Shown here: positions 15,871 through 25,069 of the stretch, piece after piece | Layout of the letters: each line of letters starts with the position of its first letter | Position numbering within the stretch: the first letter of the stretch is position 1 | Assembly (NCBI GenBank): GCA_964568525.1 | Contig: CAZMPM010000007.1 | Span: forward strand, 1 to 46,854 | DNA length: 46,854 nucleotides | Direction: 5' to 3' | Source: CAYZPB01 sp964568525 | Lineage (GTDB): Bacteria > Bacillota > Bacilli > Tepidibacillales > Tepidibacillaceae | The notes under the pieces: generated by a model | What the model was told of the DNA's origin: nothing | The model's database searches: none | The model's input: the letters and a program-made list of their open reading frames with translations, nothing else | Program-made: the position numbers and the translations under genes

Positions 15871-16932
15871 ATGGCAAAGGTTTTAATGAAAGGAAATGAA
15901 GTTATTGCAGAGACTGCGATTAAAGCGGGATGCCGGAGCTATTTCGGATATCCAATCACGCCGCAGAGTGAGTTGATTGCATATATGGCTAAGCGTCTAC
16001 CAAAAATGGACGGGATGTTTTTGCAGGCTGAAAGTGAGGTCGCAGCAATTAATATGGTCTATGGTGCCGCATGTGCGGGTGCCCGTGTTATGACCTCTTC
16101 CTCAAGTCCTGGAATTAGTTTAAAACAGGAGGGTATCTCCTATCTTGTTGGTGCTGAATTACCAGCTGTTATTGTCAATATTATGCGGGGTGGACCTGGT
16201 TTAGGTTCGATTCAACCATCGCAAGCAGATTACTTTCAAGCAACAAAAGGTGGCGGACATGGAGATTACAAAATCCCAGTTTATGCACCGGCAAATTTAC
16301 AAGAGATTGTTGATTTAACCTATACAGCGTTTGATGTTGCTGATATTTACCGCACGCCTGTTTATATTCTTGGAGATGGGATGCTTGGGCAGATGATGGA
16401 ACCGGTAGAGTTTGGCAACCACGTTGAACGCGCATTACCACCAAAGGATTGGGCGACTACCGGCACACGTGGAGATGGAAAGCCGAAGATTATCAATTCA
16501 TTACGGCTTGATCCTAACGACTTAGAGCAACACAATCTAAACTTGCAAGCTAAATATCGTGAAATTGAAGAAAAAGAAGTTAAATATGAACAATACATGA
16601 CGGAGGACGCTGAGTATATTATCGTTGCTTTTGGCATCATTTCACGGATTGCGAAAACTGCAATCAGCCATGCGCGAGCTGCGGGGTTAAAGGTGGGAAT
16701 GATTAGGCCGATTACGCTTTGGCCGTTTCCTGTTCAACCTTTTGCGGAGACTAAAAATCAGGTAAAAGCCTATCTCACAGTTGAAATGAGCGCAGGACAG
16801 ATGGTAGAGGATGTACGTCTTGCTGTAAATGGGGCTAAACCAGTTTATTTCTACGGTAGAATGGGCGGTAATGTTCCGACGCATGAAGAGATATTTAATC
16901 AAGTTAAAGAGATTGCTGGAGGTGGCAAATAA
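15871..16932 (+). CDS. 2-oxoacid:ferredoxin oxidoreductase, alpha subunit (VorB/KorA type)
   Basis: The 353-residue alpha subunit carries the YPITPQSE substrate/CoA-domain motif (near 27), AESEVAAINMVYGA and SSSSPGISLKQE, as in 2-ketoisovalerate (VOR) and 2-oxoglutarate (KOR) oxidoreductases. The enzyme reversibly converts a 2-oxoacid plus CoA to acyl-CoA, CO2 and reduced ferredoxin in the cytoplasm. Firmicutes members of this shape are usually annotated VorB, but sequence alone does not decide between branched-chain acids and 2-oxoglutarate. A GAGAGGAGAG site precedes the ATG. The stop codon overlaps the beta-subunit start (TAATG), so translation is coupled. Confidence 0.92.
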   Translation: MAKVLMKGNEVIAETAIKAGCRSYFGYPITPQSELIAYMAKRLPKMDGMFLQAESEVAAINMVYGAACAGARVMTSSSSPGISLKQEGISYLVGAELPAVIVNIMRGGPGLGSIQPSQADYFQATKGGGHGDYKIPVYAPANLQEIVDLTYTAFDVADIYRTPVYILGDGMLGQMMEPVEFGNHVERALPPKDWATTGTRGDGKPKIINSLRLDPNDLEQHNLNLQAKYREIEEKEVKYEQYMTEDAEYIIVAFGIISRIAKTAISHARAAGLKVGMIRPITLWPFPVQPFAETKNQVKAYLTVEMSAGQMVEDVRLAVNGAKPVYFYGRMGGNVPTHEEIFNQVKEIAGGGK

Positions 16933-17687
16933 TGGCGATGGAAGTTGTATTTCAGAAGACTAAAGGACTTACAAATATTCCTAACACCTACTGTCCAGGT
17001 TGTACCCATGGTATAATTCATCGTCTGGTGGGCGAATCGTTAGAGGAACTTGACATTCTCGAGGATACTGTTGGGGTTGCTCCGGTTGGCTGTTCTGTAC
17101 TTGCCTATGATTTCTTTAATTGTGATATGACACAAGCCGCTCATGGACGAGCACCAGCTGTAGCGACTGGATTAAAAAGAGTGCTACCTACGAATCGGAT
17201 AGTTTTCACTTATCAAGGCGATGGCGATTTAGCATCAATTGGTATGGCAGAAATTATTCATGCGGCAGCTCGTGGCGAAAATATTACGGTTATTTTTGTG
17301 AACAATGCAATTTATGGAATGACTGGTGGACAAATGGCACCAACATCGTTAATTGGTCAGAAAACACAGACATCACCATATGGTCGTCAGGAGAGCCATG
17401 AAGGCTACCCAATTAGAATGTCAGAAATGTTAGCGACTCTTGATGGTCCAGCCTATGTTGAACGGGTATCTACACATGATTTAGTTAGTATTAATCGAGC
17501 GAAACGAGCGATTAAAAAAGCTTTCGATAATCAGAAACAGGGTAAAGGATTCTCCTTCGTTGAGGTGCTTTCTACATGTCCTACCAACTGGGGTTTTGAT
17601 GCTTTCGAGTCGATGAATTGGTTGAAAGATAATATGCTGCCAGTCTTCCCGCTTGGAGTCTTTAAAGACCGAAAGGAGGCAGAATAG
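16932..17687 (+). CDS. 2-oxoacid:ferredoxin oxidoreductase, beta subunit (TPP-binding)
   Basis: The 251-residue subunit binds thiamine diphosphate. CPGCTHGI near residue 21 and GDGDLASIGMAEIIHAA near 97, then NNAIYGMTGGQMAPT, form the TPP/Mg2+ site typical of VOR/KOR beta chains. It overlaps the alpha gene by one base and abuts the gamma gene without a gap, so the subunits should be made stoichiometrically. Confidence 0.94.
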   Translation: MAMEVVFQKTKGLTNIPNTYCPGCTHGIIHRLVGESLEELDILEDTVGVAPVGCSVLAYDFFNCDMTQAAHGRAPAVATGLKRVLPTNRIVFTYQGDGDLASIGMAEIIHAAARGENITVIFVNNAIYGMTGGQMAPTSLIGQKTQTSPYGRQESHEGYPIRMSEMLATLDGPAYVERVSTHDLVSINRAKRAIKKAFDNQKQGKGFSFVEVLSTCPTNWGFDAFESMNWLKDNMLPVFPLGVFKDRKEAE

Positions 17688-18224
17688 ATGTTACATGAGA
17701 TTGTGATAGCCGGTTTTGGTGGTCAAGGTGTAATGTCAATGGGACAGTTGATTACTTATGCAGCAATGCATGAAGGTAAACATGTTACTTGGCTTCCTTC
17801 ATATGGTCCTGAACAGAGAGGTGGAACGGCTAATTGCGCTGTAACGGTGAGCGATGAAGAGATTGGTTCGCCTTTGGTGGAACATCCGAAGGTGGCGATT
17901 GTTCTTAATAAACCATCTTTTGATAAATTTGAACCAAGGATTGCTCCCGGTGGAGTTCTGATTGTAAATAGTTCGTTAATCGATCAGAAGTCAATGCGTG
18001 AGGATATTACGGTTATTGAAATCCCGGCCACTGAGGTTGCAATTGAGATTGGGGAGCCGCGTGTCAGCAACTCGGTAATTTTAGGAGCATTCGTTGCCGC
18101 TTCTGGCGCGGTTTCGATTGATTCGGTTGTTGAGGGATTACGCAGTGTTCTTCCGGAAAGACGTCATAATTTAATTCCGGCAAATAAGCTTGCTTTAGAA
18201 AAAGGTGCGGAGTTTGCTAAGTAA
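17688..18224 (+). CDS. 2-oxoacid:ferredoxin oxidoreductase, gamma subunit
   Basis: The 178-residue gamma chain has the opening GFGGQGVMSMGQLITYAA and the WLPSYGPEQRGGTANC motif characteristic of this subunit. It completes the four-subunit enzyme (delta, alpha, beta, gamma). Its start codon follows the beta stop codon directly, with AAGGAGG inside the end of the beta gene. A hairpin lies about 15 nt downstream. Confidence 0.94.
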   Translation: MLHEIVIAGFGGQGVMSMGQLITYAAMHEGKHVTWLPSYGPEQRGGTANCAVTVSDEEIGSPLVEHPKVAIVLNKPSFDKFEPRIAPGGVLIVNSSLIDQKSMREDITVIEIPATEVAIEIGEPRVSNSVILGAFVAASGAVSIDSVVEGLRSVLPERRHNLIPANKLALEKGAEFAK

Positions 18225-18238
18225 ATATTGAATTTAGC

Positions 18239-18270
18239 ATGCCTCCACAACTGCTGTGGGGGTATTATTT
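18239..18270 (+). terminator. Hairpin between oxidoreductase operon and lipoyl dehydrogenase
   Basis: The 11-bp stem 18239-18249/18255-18265 (two G-T pairs) has a 5-nt loop, then ATTTACG. The T run is short, so termination may be partial. Confidence 0.55.
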
Positions 18271-18295
18271 ACGTAATTATGGAGGACGAATGTTG

Positions 18296-19714
18296 ATGGA
18301 TATGCAAAAAATTTACGATGTACTCTTTATTGGTGCGGGTCCGGGCGGCTATATTGCTGCTATTCGCGCTAGACAACTAGGCTTGTCGGTAGCGGTCGTG
18401 GAAAAGGACCGCGTAGGAGGCATCTGTTTAAATCGGGGCTGTATTCCGAGCAAGGCGTTTTTGCGAAGTGCTGAGCTCTATCGGAACGCATTAGCTGGCG
18501 AAGATTATGGGATTATTGCGGAGTCGATAGGTTTGGACTTTGAGAAGGTGAAGGCTCGCAAAGTTAGCGTAGTTGAGCAGCTGGTCAAAGGCATAGATTT
18601 TCTTTTTAAGAAAAATCAAATTGACTGTTACCGAGGCCATGGCAAAATTACTGGCGCAACTGGCGGAACAAAAGTTGTCGAAGTTAGTGCTCCGCCCGGC
18701 GAGAAGTTGAGTTTATCCGCCAAAAACGTTGTAATTGCAACTGGATCACGCCCGCGGATTTTGCCAGGGATCAAAATCGACGGAGAGCAGATTATAACTA
18801 GCGATGAGGCTTTTGAAATGGCCGATTTACCGGTTTCAATTGTGATTATTGGGGGTGGGGTAATCGGCATGGAATGGGCGTCGCTTTTGAACGATTTTGG
18901 CGTTCAAGTAACAGTTGTTGAATATTTGGAACGGATTCTGCCATATGAAGATGAGGAGATTAGTAAAGAGTTGACGCGCGTGATGAAAAAACGCAAAGTT
19001 AAAATCATCACTGGTGGAAAGGTGTTAGCTGATAGTATTAAGCAAAATTCTGATTCTGTTTCTCTCGTTGTTGAAAAAGGCGAAAAACAAGAAGAATTAG
19101 CGGCAGAGCGTTTACTTGTTGCTGTGGGTCGGGAGGCAGTGATTGACAATTTGGGGCTGGAGCTGACAGCTGTTGATATTGATCGTGGTGTAATTAAGGT
19201 GAATCAGTTCTATCAGACAGCGGACCCGCAAATCTATGCAATTGGTGATTGCATTGGCGGTTTGCAGCTTGCCCATGTTGCCTCAAGTGAAGGGATTGCT
19301 GTGGTGGAGCAGATTGCGGGCAACTCCGCTGAACAGTTAAACGATGAGTTAGTACCTAAGTGCACCTTCACTTTCCCCGAAGTTGCTAGCATGGGATTAA
19401 CTGCTGAACAGGCGGTTGAACGAGGATACACAATTAAAATTGGCAGATTCAATTTTCGCGGAATCGGCAAAGCATTAGTCATGGGTGAGAGCGATGGTTT
19501 TGTGAAGTTGGTAGTCGATTCGGCTTCCGATAAAATTCTAGGAGTACATATGATTGGTCCACAGGTAACTGATCTAATCATGGTGCCTGGGGTAGCGAAA
19601 CTGCTGGGTAGTAAAGTTACGGAAATATCAGAAATGATTTACCCTCATCCAACTTTGTCCGAGGCGATTGCTGAGGCAATTCTAAATATTGATAATAGAC
19701 AAATTCATAGTTAG
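18296..19714 (+). CDS. lpdA: Dihydrolipoyl dehydrogenase
   Basis: FAD-dependent oxidoreductase that reoxidises protein-bound dihydrolipoamide with NAD+. The 472-residue protein has the FAD motif GAGPGGYIAAIRA, the redox disulfide in GGICLNRGCIPSK, the NAD-binding GGGVIGMEWAS, AIGDCIGG and the C-terminal HPTLSEAIAEA containing the catalytic His. ATGs at 18290 and 18296 are both possible; GGAGGA (18281-18286) is only 3 nt from the first and 9 nt from the second, so the second is chosen. No E2, E1 or lipoate genes are adjacent, so its partner (glycine cleavage or a 2-oxoacid dehydrogenase) lies elsewhere. Confidence 0.93.
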   Translation: MDMQKIYDVLFIGAGPGGYIAAIRARQLGLSVAVVEKDRVGGICLNRGCIPSKAFLRSAELYRNALAGEDYGIIAESIGLDFEKVKARKVSVVEQLVKGIDFLFKKNQIDCYRGHGKITGATGGTKVVEVSAPPGEKLSLSAKNVVIATGSRPRILPGIKIDGEQIITSDEAFEMADLPVSIVIIGGGVIGMEWASLLNDFGVQVTVVEYLERILPYEDEEISKELTRVMKKRKVKIITGGKVLADSIKQNSDSVSLVVEKGEKQEELAAERLLVAVGREAVIDNLGLELTAVDIDRGVIKVNQFYQTADPQIYAIGDCIGGLQLAHVASSEGIAVVEQIAGNSAEQLNDELVPKCTFTFPEVASMGLTAEQAVERGYTIKIGRFNFRGIGKALVMGESDGFVKLVVDSASDKILGVHMIGPQVTDLIMVPGVAKLLGSKVTEISEMIYPHPTLSEAIAEAILNIDNRQIHS

Positions 19715-19737
19715 ATTGTAAAATATAACGACATCTT

Positions 19738-19790
19738 ATAATTTGATCAACCATCAAATTATTGAACAGCCTAGTTGAATCTTATATAAT
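19738..19790 (+). promoter_or_regulatory. acsA promoter with inverted-repeat operator candidate
   Basis: TTGAAC (19762-19767), a 17-nt spacer and TATAAT (19785-19790) make a near-consensus sigma-A promoter. Directly upstream and touching the -35, a perfect 10-bp inverted repeat ATAATTTGAT-CAACC-ATCAAATTAT (arms 19738-19747 and 19753-19762) lacks a T tail and looks like a protein-binding site. Confidence 0.7.
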
Positions 19791-19823
19791 AATGGTTGAG
19801 AAGAAAATGGAGGAGGAGAACAC

Positions 19824-21533
19824 ATGGAAATATTAGCATCTGTAAAAGGTAACCACAACATGAGGAGTTACGAAGAGGCATGTAAGAATATTGACTGGAA
19901 AGAGGTAGAGAAAAACTTTAGTTGGTACACTACCGGGAAAGTTAATATAGCCTATGAGGCGATTGACCGCCATACTGAGACAGATAAGAAAGACAAAATT
20001 GCGCTTAATTACAAACTTGGTGATGCTAAAGAGCAATACACATTTCAAGACCTTAAGGAAATGTCAAATAAGGCTGCTAATATTTTGCGCGATAAAGCTG
20101 GGATTACCAAAAGTGACCGCGTCTTTATTTTTATGCCCCGATCCCCTGAGTTGTATTTCTTTTTCCTAGGTATCATCAAATTAGGTGCGATTGTTGGTCC
20201 GCTATTTGAGGCGTTCATGGAGGATGCTGTGCGAGATCGCTTAATCGATAGTAAGGCGAAAGCGCTAGTTACTACTCCTGAGTTGTTAGGCCGTATTCCG
20301 GTTCATCAACTACCTGACTTAGAAAAGATTATTCTAATTGGCGAGAATATTACGGAAGACACTAAGTTTATTGATGCACGTAAACACATGAAAACAGCTA
20401 GTACTGAATTTTCAATTGTATGGGTTGACCGCGAAGATGGAATGTTACTACATTACACCTCAGGTTCAACAGGCAAGCCAAAAGGTGTTCTTCACGTTCA
20501 TAATGCGATGATTCAGCATTATCAAACTGCTGAATGGGTTTTAGATTTTAAAGATGATGATATTTACTGGTGTACAGCTGACCCAGGCTGGGTTACTGGA
20601 ACTTCATATGGAATTTTTGCACCATGGCTTTATGGTGTAACGAATGTAATTATTGGCGGGCGTTTCAAACCAGAAATTTGGTATGAGGCAATCCAAGACT
20701 ATAAGATTACTGTTTGGTATAGTGCACCAACAGCGTTTAGAATGCTGATGGGTGCTGATGAAGAAATTATTAAAAAATTCGATCTGTCTTCTTTAAGGCA
20801 TGTTCTAAGCGTTGGCGAGCCGCTAAATCCTGAGGTAATTCGTTGGGGTTGGGAGCAGTTTGGGCAACGGATTCATGATACTTGGTGGATGACAGAGACG
20901 GGTGCTCATATGATCTGTAATTACCCAGCGATGGATATTCGCCCTGGTTCTATGGGCAAGCCGATTCCGGGAACTGCCGCAGCGATTGTTGACGACGAAG
21001 GTAATGAATTACCACCATTAACAATGGGTAATCTTGCTTTAAAACGTGGCTGGCCTTCGATGATGCGGGCAATCTGGAATGACCCTGCTAAATATGATTC
21101 TTATTTTATTAATGGCTGGTATGTTTCCGGCGACTCAGCGTATATGGATGCTGACGGTTACTTCTGGTTCCAAGGGCGGGTTGATGATGTAATCATGACC
21201 GCTGGTGAGCGGGTAGGACCATTTGAAGTTGAAAGCAAATTGCTTGAACATCCTGCTGTTGCGGAAGCTGGTGTTATCGGTAAGCCGGATCCACTTCGTG
21301 GCGAAATAGTTAAAGCATTTATATCCTTGAAACATGGTTATGAACCATCTGATGAGTTAAAAGAAGAGATTAGAAACTTTGTTAAATTGGGGCTAGCTGC
21401 ACATGCTGCACCACGCGAGATAGAATTTAAAGATAAATTACCGAAAACAAGAAGTGGTAAAATTATGCGCCGTGTTCTTAAAGCATGGGAGCTAAATTTA
21501 CCGGTTGGTGACCTATCAACTTTAGACGATTAA
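19824..21533 (+). CDS. acsA: Acetyl-CoA synthetase
   Basis: Activates acetate to acetyl-CoA via acetyl-AMP. The 569-residue protein aligns throughout with Bacillus AcsA. It has the ATP-binding P-loop-like YTSGSTGKPKGVLHVH, the WWMTETGAHMICN motif, GDSAYMDADGYFWFQGRVDD, and the C-terminal PKTRSGKIMRR with the lysine that is acetylated in regulated members. ATG lies 8 nt after GGAGGAGG. It is transcribed alone, between a good promoter and a strong terminator. It could let the cell use acetate or scavenge it under energy-sufficient conditions. Confidence 0.95.
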   Translation: MEILASVKGNHNMRSYEEACKNIDWKEVEKNFSWYTTGKVNIAYEAIDRHTETDKKDKIALNYKLGDAKEQYTFQDLKEMSNKAANILRDKAGITKSDRVFIFMPRSPELYFFFLGIIKLGAIVGPLFEAFMEDAVRDRLIDSKAKALVTTPELLGRIPVHQLPDLEKIILIGENITEDTKFIDARKHMKTASTEFSIVWVDREDGMLLHYTSGSTGKPKGVLHVHNAMIQHYQTAEWVLDFKDDDIYWCTADPGWVTGTSYGIFAPWLYGVTNVIIGGRFKPEIWYEAIQDYKITVWYSAPTAFRMLMGADEEIIKKFDLSSLRHVLSVGEPLNPEVIRWGWEQFGQRIHDTWWMTETGAHMICNYPAMDIRPGSMGKPIPGTAAAIVDDEGNELPPLTMGNLALKRGWPSMMRAIWNDPAKYDSYFINGWYVSGDSAYMDADGYFWFQGRVDDVIMTAGERVGPFEVESKLLEHPAVAEAGVIGKPDPLRGEIVKAFISLKHGYEPSDELKEEIRNFVKLGLAAHAAPREIEFKDKLPKTRSGKIMRRVLKAWELNLPVGDLSTLDD

Positions 21534-21549
21534 TATTATTGATAACGCG

Positions 21550-21580
21550 CAGGGTGCCAATTAACGGCACCCTGTTTTTA
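21550..21580 (+). terminator. Terminator after acsA
   Basis: The perfect 9-bp stem CAGGGTGCC/GGCACCCTG (21550-21558/21566-21574) with a 7-nt loop is followed by TTTTT. Confidence 0.92.
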
Positions 21581-21654
21581 AAATAATACTTCTCAAACTA
21601 CGAGAATAGGTATAAGATAATTAATAAAAATAGACAAGGAGTGGGATTAGTCAA

Positions 21655-22781
21655 ATGAGAATTGGCGTGCCAAAAGAGATTAAGAACAATGAGAACAGAG
21701 TTGCCATAACGCCTTCTGGAGTACAGATGTTAGAACAAGCTGGTCATGAGGTTTATATTGAAACAACCGCCGGACAAGAAAGCGGTTTTCAAGATCGTGA
21801 TTATACATCTGTTGGCGCTATCATTNNNNNNNNNNAGATAATCCTGCTGAAGTCTGGGCAAAGGCAGAGATGATTCTAAAGGTCAAAGAACCACTGCCAG
21901 AGGAATATAAATATTTTCGTGAAGGTTTAATCGTCTTTACTTATCTACATCTTGCAAATGAAGGACAGCTTGCAGACGCTTTCCAAGCGGCGGGGATGAC
22001 TGCGATTGGTTATGAAACAGTCCAACTCGAGAACAAGTCGTTGCCGTTACTCACCCCAATGAGTGAGGTTGCTGGACGCATGTCAATTCAAATCGGCGCA
22101 CATTTTCTCGAAAAGCAATTTGGCGGTAAAGGGATTCTCTTGGGCGGAGTGCCTGGTGTTTTGTCATCGAATGTAATAATTATTGGTGGCGGAATTGTTG
22201 GCACTAATGCTGCGAAGATGGCTGTTGGTTTAGGTGCAAATGTTAGCATTATCGACATGAGTACTGAACGCTTACGTTATTTAGATGATATTTTTGGCGG
22301 AAGTATTAACGTTCTGATGTCAAATAGTTTTAATATTGCTGGGGCTGTAAAACATGCTGATCTATTAATCGGTGCTGTTCTAATACCTGGTGCTAAGGCG
22401 CCGACGCTAGTAACTGAAGAAATGGTTAAGTCAATGGAGCCTGGGTCAGTGATTGTGGACGTGGCGATAGACCAAGGTGGTATTGTAGAAACGATGGATC
22501 ACGCGAGTACACATAATGACCCAATCTATTTTAAACATGATATTATTCATTATGCGGTTTCAAATATGCCGGGTGCTGTCTCACAGACATCTACTCTAGC
22601 GTTAACGAATGTTACTATTCCGTATGCTCTAGAGATTGCTGACAAAGGTTTAGAAGTAGCTACTCAGGAAAATAGTGCAATCGCTAAGGGAATTAACGTT
22701 TATAAAGGTAATATTGTTCACAAGGCTGTTGCTAAGAGCTTAAACTTACCTTTTGTTGAATTAAAGACACAGATTAGTTAG
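21655..22781 (+). CDS. ald: Alanine dehydrogenase (contains a 10-N assembly gap)
   Basis: Catalyses L-alanine + NAD+ to pyruvate + ammonia + NADH. The start RIGVPKEIKNNENRVA, the MILKVKEPLPEEY segment with the catalytic lysine, the Rossmann motif GGGIVGTNAAKMAVG and the SNMPGAVSQTSTLAL end are all standard. Ns at 21826-21835 divide the gene; the frame downstream (D-N-P-A-E-V-W from 21837) continues the same protein, so the true gap is a few bases whose number leaves remainder 2 on division by 3, not 10. The gene is therefore probably intact, about 375 residues. GGAG is an unusually long 14 nt from the ATG. Confidence 0.93.
21826..21835. other. Assembly gap of 10 Ns
   Basis: Ten Ns inside ald. 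Frame reasoning shows that the real number of missing bases differs from 10, so this is a scaffold join. Confidence 0.98.
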
Positions 22782-22793
22782 TCATTACTGTTC

Positions 22794-22824
22794 AGAGTTC
22801 CTTGTATTAAGGAACTCTTTTCTT
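22794..22824 (+). terminator. Terminator after ald
   Basis: The perfect 10-bp stem AGAGTTCCTT/AAGGAACTCT (22794-22803/22809-22818) with a 5-nt loop is followed by TTTCTT. Confidence 0.9.
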
Positions 22825-22862
22825 AATTTTAAAAATTTATTATGTAAAGAAGGTGGTTGCTG

Positions 22863-23750
22863 GTGAAAATGCTCGTTGACCAGTTTATTGACTACTTATT
22901 AGTTGAGAGGGGCTTAGCTGAGAATACATTAGATTCCTATCGAAATGATTTAAGTCTGTATATGCAGTATTTAGAAAATAATAAAATTGGCAGTATTCAA
23001 GCGACCAAGCGAACCGATATCATTTCCTTTTTGATTGAGCAGAAAGAGTTGGGGAAGGCAACAGCGACAATTGCAAGAAATATCGCCTCTATTCGGGCGT
23101 TTTACCAGTATTTATTGCGTGATAAATATATTGAGATTGACCCATCACAAAATCTTGATTCGCCAAAACTAGAAAAACACCTACCAAAAGTTCTATCGTT
23201 GGAGCAGGTAGACTACTTACTTAATCTCCCTGACACGAAGACGTTACTTGGCATTCGTGATAAAGCAATGTTTGAACTGCTGTACGCAACAGGAATTCGG
23301 GTTTCTGAACTGGTCTCGTTGAAGGTTGCCGATTTAAACTTATCAATGGGTTTTGTTCAGTGTTTTGGTAAGGGTTCAAAGGAAAGAATTATTCCGATGG
23401 GAAGTCAAGCGATTGACTCTCTAACGCACTATCTTAACGAGGTTTATCCCGTTTTGCAAAAACCACATTCGAATAATTCACTCTTTCTCAACCGTAACGG
23501 TCGTGAGCTGACTCGACAGGGTTTCTGGGGAATTCTAAAAAATTATGAGAAAAAAATGCACCTTGATTTTTCGATTACACCGCATACAATTCGTCACACC
23601 TTTGCGACTCACTTATTAGAGAATGGTGCTGATTTGCGGTCTGTCCAGGAAATGCTTGGGCATGTTGATATTGCGACAACGCAAATCTATACACATGTGA
23701 CAAAAGCGCGTTTGCGTGAAGTATATAGCAAAACGCACCCGCGAGCATAG
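22863..23750 (+). CDS. xerD: Tyrosine recombinase XerD
   Basis: Site-specific recombinase that resolves chromosome dimers at dif together with XerC. The 295-residue protein has an N-terminal SAM-like core-binding domain and a catalytic domain with TGIRVSEL (Arg), HTIRHTFATHLLENG (His-x-x-Arg), LGH and the Tyr nucleophile in TTQIYTHV. TTG 22857, GTG 22863 and ATG 22869 are in frame; GTG is chosen because it is 6 nt after AGGTGG. Position directly before deoB matches Bacillus ripX/xerD rather than xerC. This is a housekeeping recombinase, not a sign of a mobile element. Confidence 0.92.
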   Translation: MKMLVDQFIDYLLVERGLAENTLDSYRNDLSLYMQYLENNKIGSIQATKRTDIISFLIEQKELGKATATIARNIASIRAFYQYLLRDKYIEIDPSQNLDSPKLEKHLPKVLSLEQVDYLLNLPDTKTLLGIRDKAMFELLYATGIRVSELVSLKVADLNLSMGFVQCFGKGSKERIIPMGSQAIDSLTHYLNEVYPVLQKPHSNNSLFLNRNGRELTRQGFWGILKNYEKKMHLDFSITPHTIRHTFATHLLENGADLRSVQEMLGHVDIATTQIYTHVTKARLREVYSKTHPRA

Positions 23751-23773
23751 CGCGGCGACAGAGGTGATACAGA

Positions 23774-24946
23774 ATGGTTTACGAGCGAATCATTTTAATA
23801 ATTCTCGATGGATTTGGCATTGGGGCACAGCCTGATGCTGCTGACTTCGGCGATGCCGGAGCTGATACTTTTGCGCATCTACTGAAGACTATTCCGAAGC
23901 TGGATTTACCTAATTTGTATGGATTGGGGTTAGCAAAGACTGCTGGAGTTAAGAGTGGCGTGTCTATTGATGTCATCGGTGCTTATGGCAAAATGCGGCA
24001 GATATCAAGTGGGAAAGATACGTTAACTGGCCACTGGGAGATGATGGGGGTAGATTTAAAAACGCCATTTAAGTGCTATCCGGAAGGATTTTCGCAGGAG
24101 CTGATTAGTGAGATTGAAGAGCAAATCGGCCGCAAGGTCATTGGCAATAAAGTTGCTTCAGGTACGAAGATTATCGAGGAATTAGGTGCTGAACATCTAG
24201 AAACAGGGTCAATCATACTATATACATCTGCAGACAGCGTCTTACAGCTGGCGGCACATGAAGAAATTATACCGATTTCTGAACTTTATCGGATCTGCAC
24301 AATTGTTCGAGCAATTATGGTTGTCGAAAACCAGATTGGCAGGGTAATTGCACGGCCGTTTCTAGGTGAAACCGGTGGATTCTATCGAACTGTGCGAAGA
24401 CGCGATTTCACGCTCGCGCCATCTGAGGTGACCGTGTTAGATTGTTTGGTTGCGGCCGGTTATCAGGTGGAAACGATTGGCAAGGTTGCGGAAATTTTTG
24501 CGAATCGGGGGATTAGTAAGTGTATCAAGGCTGCTAACAATGATGAAGTGGTTAACAAAATAATTGAGTCGATGGCTACGAAGTGGCGAGGACTGGTTTT
24601 TGCAAATCTGAATGATTTCGATACCATTTATGGCCACAGACGTGACGCGGCGGGTTATGCGCGTGCATTGATGCGATTTGATGTGCAACTTTCTGCAATT
24701 ATTGATAAAATGAGTACTAGCGATCTGCTGATAATTACTGCTGATCACGGAAACGATCCAACCTTTGCTGGTAGCGATCACACACGCGAGTATGTGCCGC
24801 TGCTTGCTTATAGCAAAGAGTTGCGGCGAGCGATTAATCTTGGTGAGCGCACTTCTTTTGCGGATATTGGTGCGACGATTGCGGAAAATTTTGGACTGAC
24901 GGAGCCACGGATTGGTACCAGTTTTTTGTCAGAAACGATACTATAG
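23774..24946 (+). CDS. deoB: Phosphopentomutase
   Basis: Interconverts (deoxy)ribose 1-phosphate and 5-phosphate in nucleoside salvage. The 390-residue alkaline-phosphatase-superfamily enzyme shows the metal sites LDGFGIGAQPDA at the start and TADHGNDPTFAGSDHTREYVP near the end, and GKDTLTGHWEMMG with the phosphorylated Thr. Its usual partner pupG (purine nucleoside phosphorylase) does not follow; lysA does. GAGGTGA precedes the ATG. Confidence 0.95.
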   Translation: MVYERIILIILDGFGIGAQPDAADFGDAGADTFAHLLKTIPKLDLPNLYGLGLAKTAGVKSGVSIDVIGAYGKMRQISSGKDTLTGHWEMMGVDLKTPFKCYPEGFSQELISEIEEQIGRKVIGNKVASGTKIIEELGAEHLETGSIILYTSADSVLQLAAHEEIIPISELYRICTIVRAIMVVENQIGRVIARPFLGETGGFYRTVRRRDFTLAPSEVTVLDCLVAAGYQVETIGKVAEIFANRGISKCIKAANNDEVVNKIIESMATKWRGLVFANLNDFDTIYGHRRDAAGYARALMRFDVQLSAIIDKMSTSDLLIITADHGNDPTFAGSDHTREYVPLLAYSKELRRAINLGERTSFADIGATIAENFGLTEPRIGTSFLSETIL

Positions 24947-24971
24947 ATAGTGGCTAGAGTGCTGCTATTAC

Positions 24972-25000
24972 TTGTAAAGTGCCCGTTTATATGGTATATT
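24972..25000 (+). promoter_or_regulatory. Promoter upstream of lysA
   Basis: TTGTAA (24972-24977), a 17-nt spacer and TATATT (24995-25000). The predicted leader of about 60 nt is too short for a lysine riboswitch. Confidence 0.55.
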
Positions 25001-25069
25001 TTCTTAAATCTGTTTGAATAATTTTGTGTAAATTTGTCGATAGAGTATTTTAGAATGCGGGGGAAGTGT

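Noticed and set aside
22863..23750. Tyrosine recombinase as a sign of an integrated element
   Set aside because: The protein is a standard XerD in its conserved housekeeping position before deoB; no attachment repeats or mobile genes flank it.
25034..25041. TTGTCGAT near lysA resembling a 0A box
   Set aside because: One mismatch in the core pattern and a position downstream of the predicted transcription start; a chance match in AT-rich DNA is likely.
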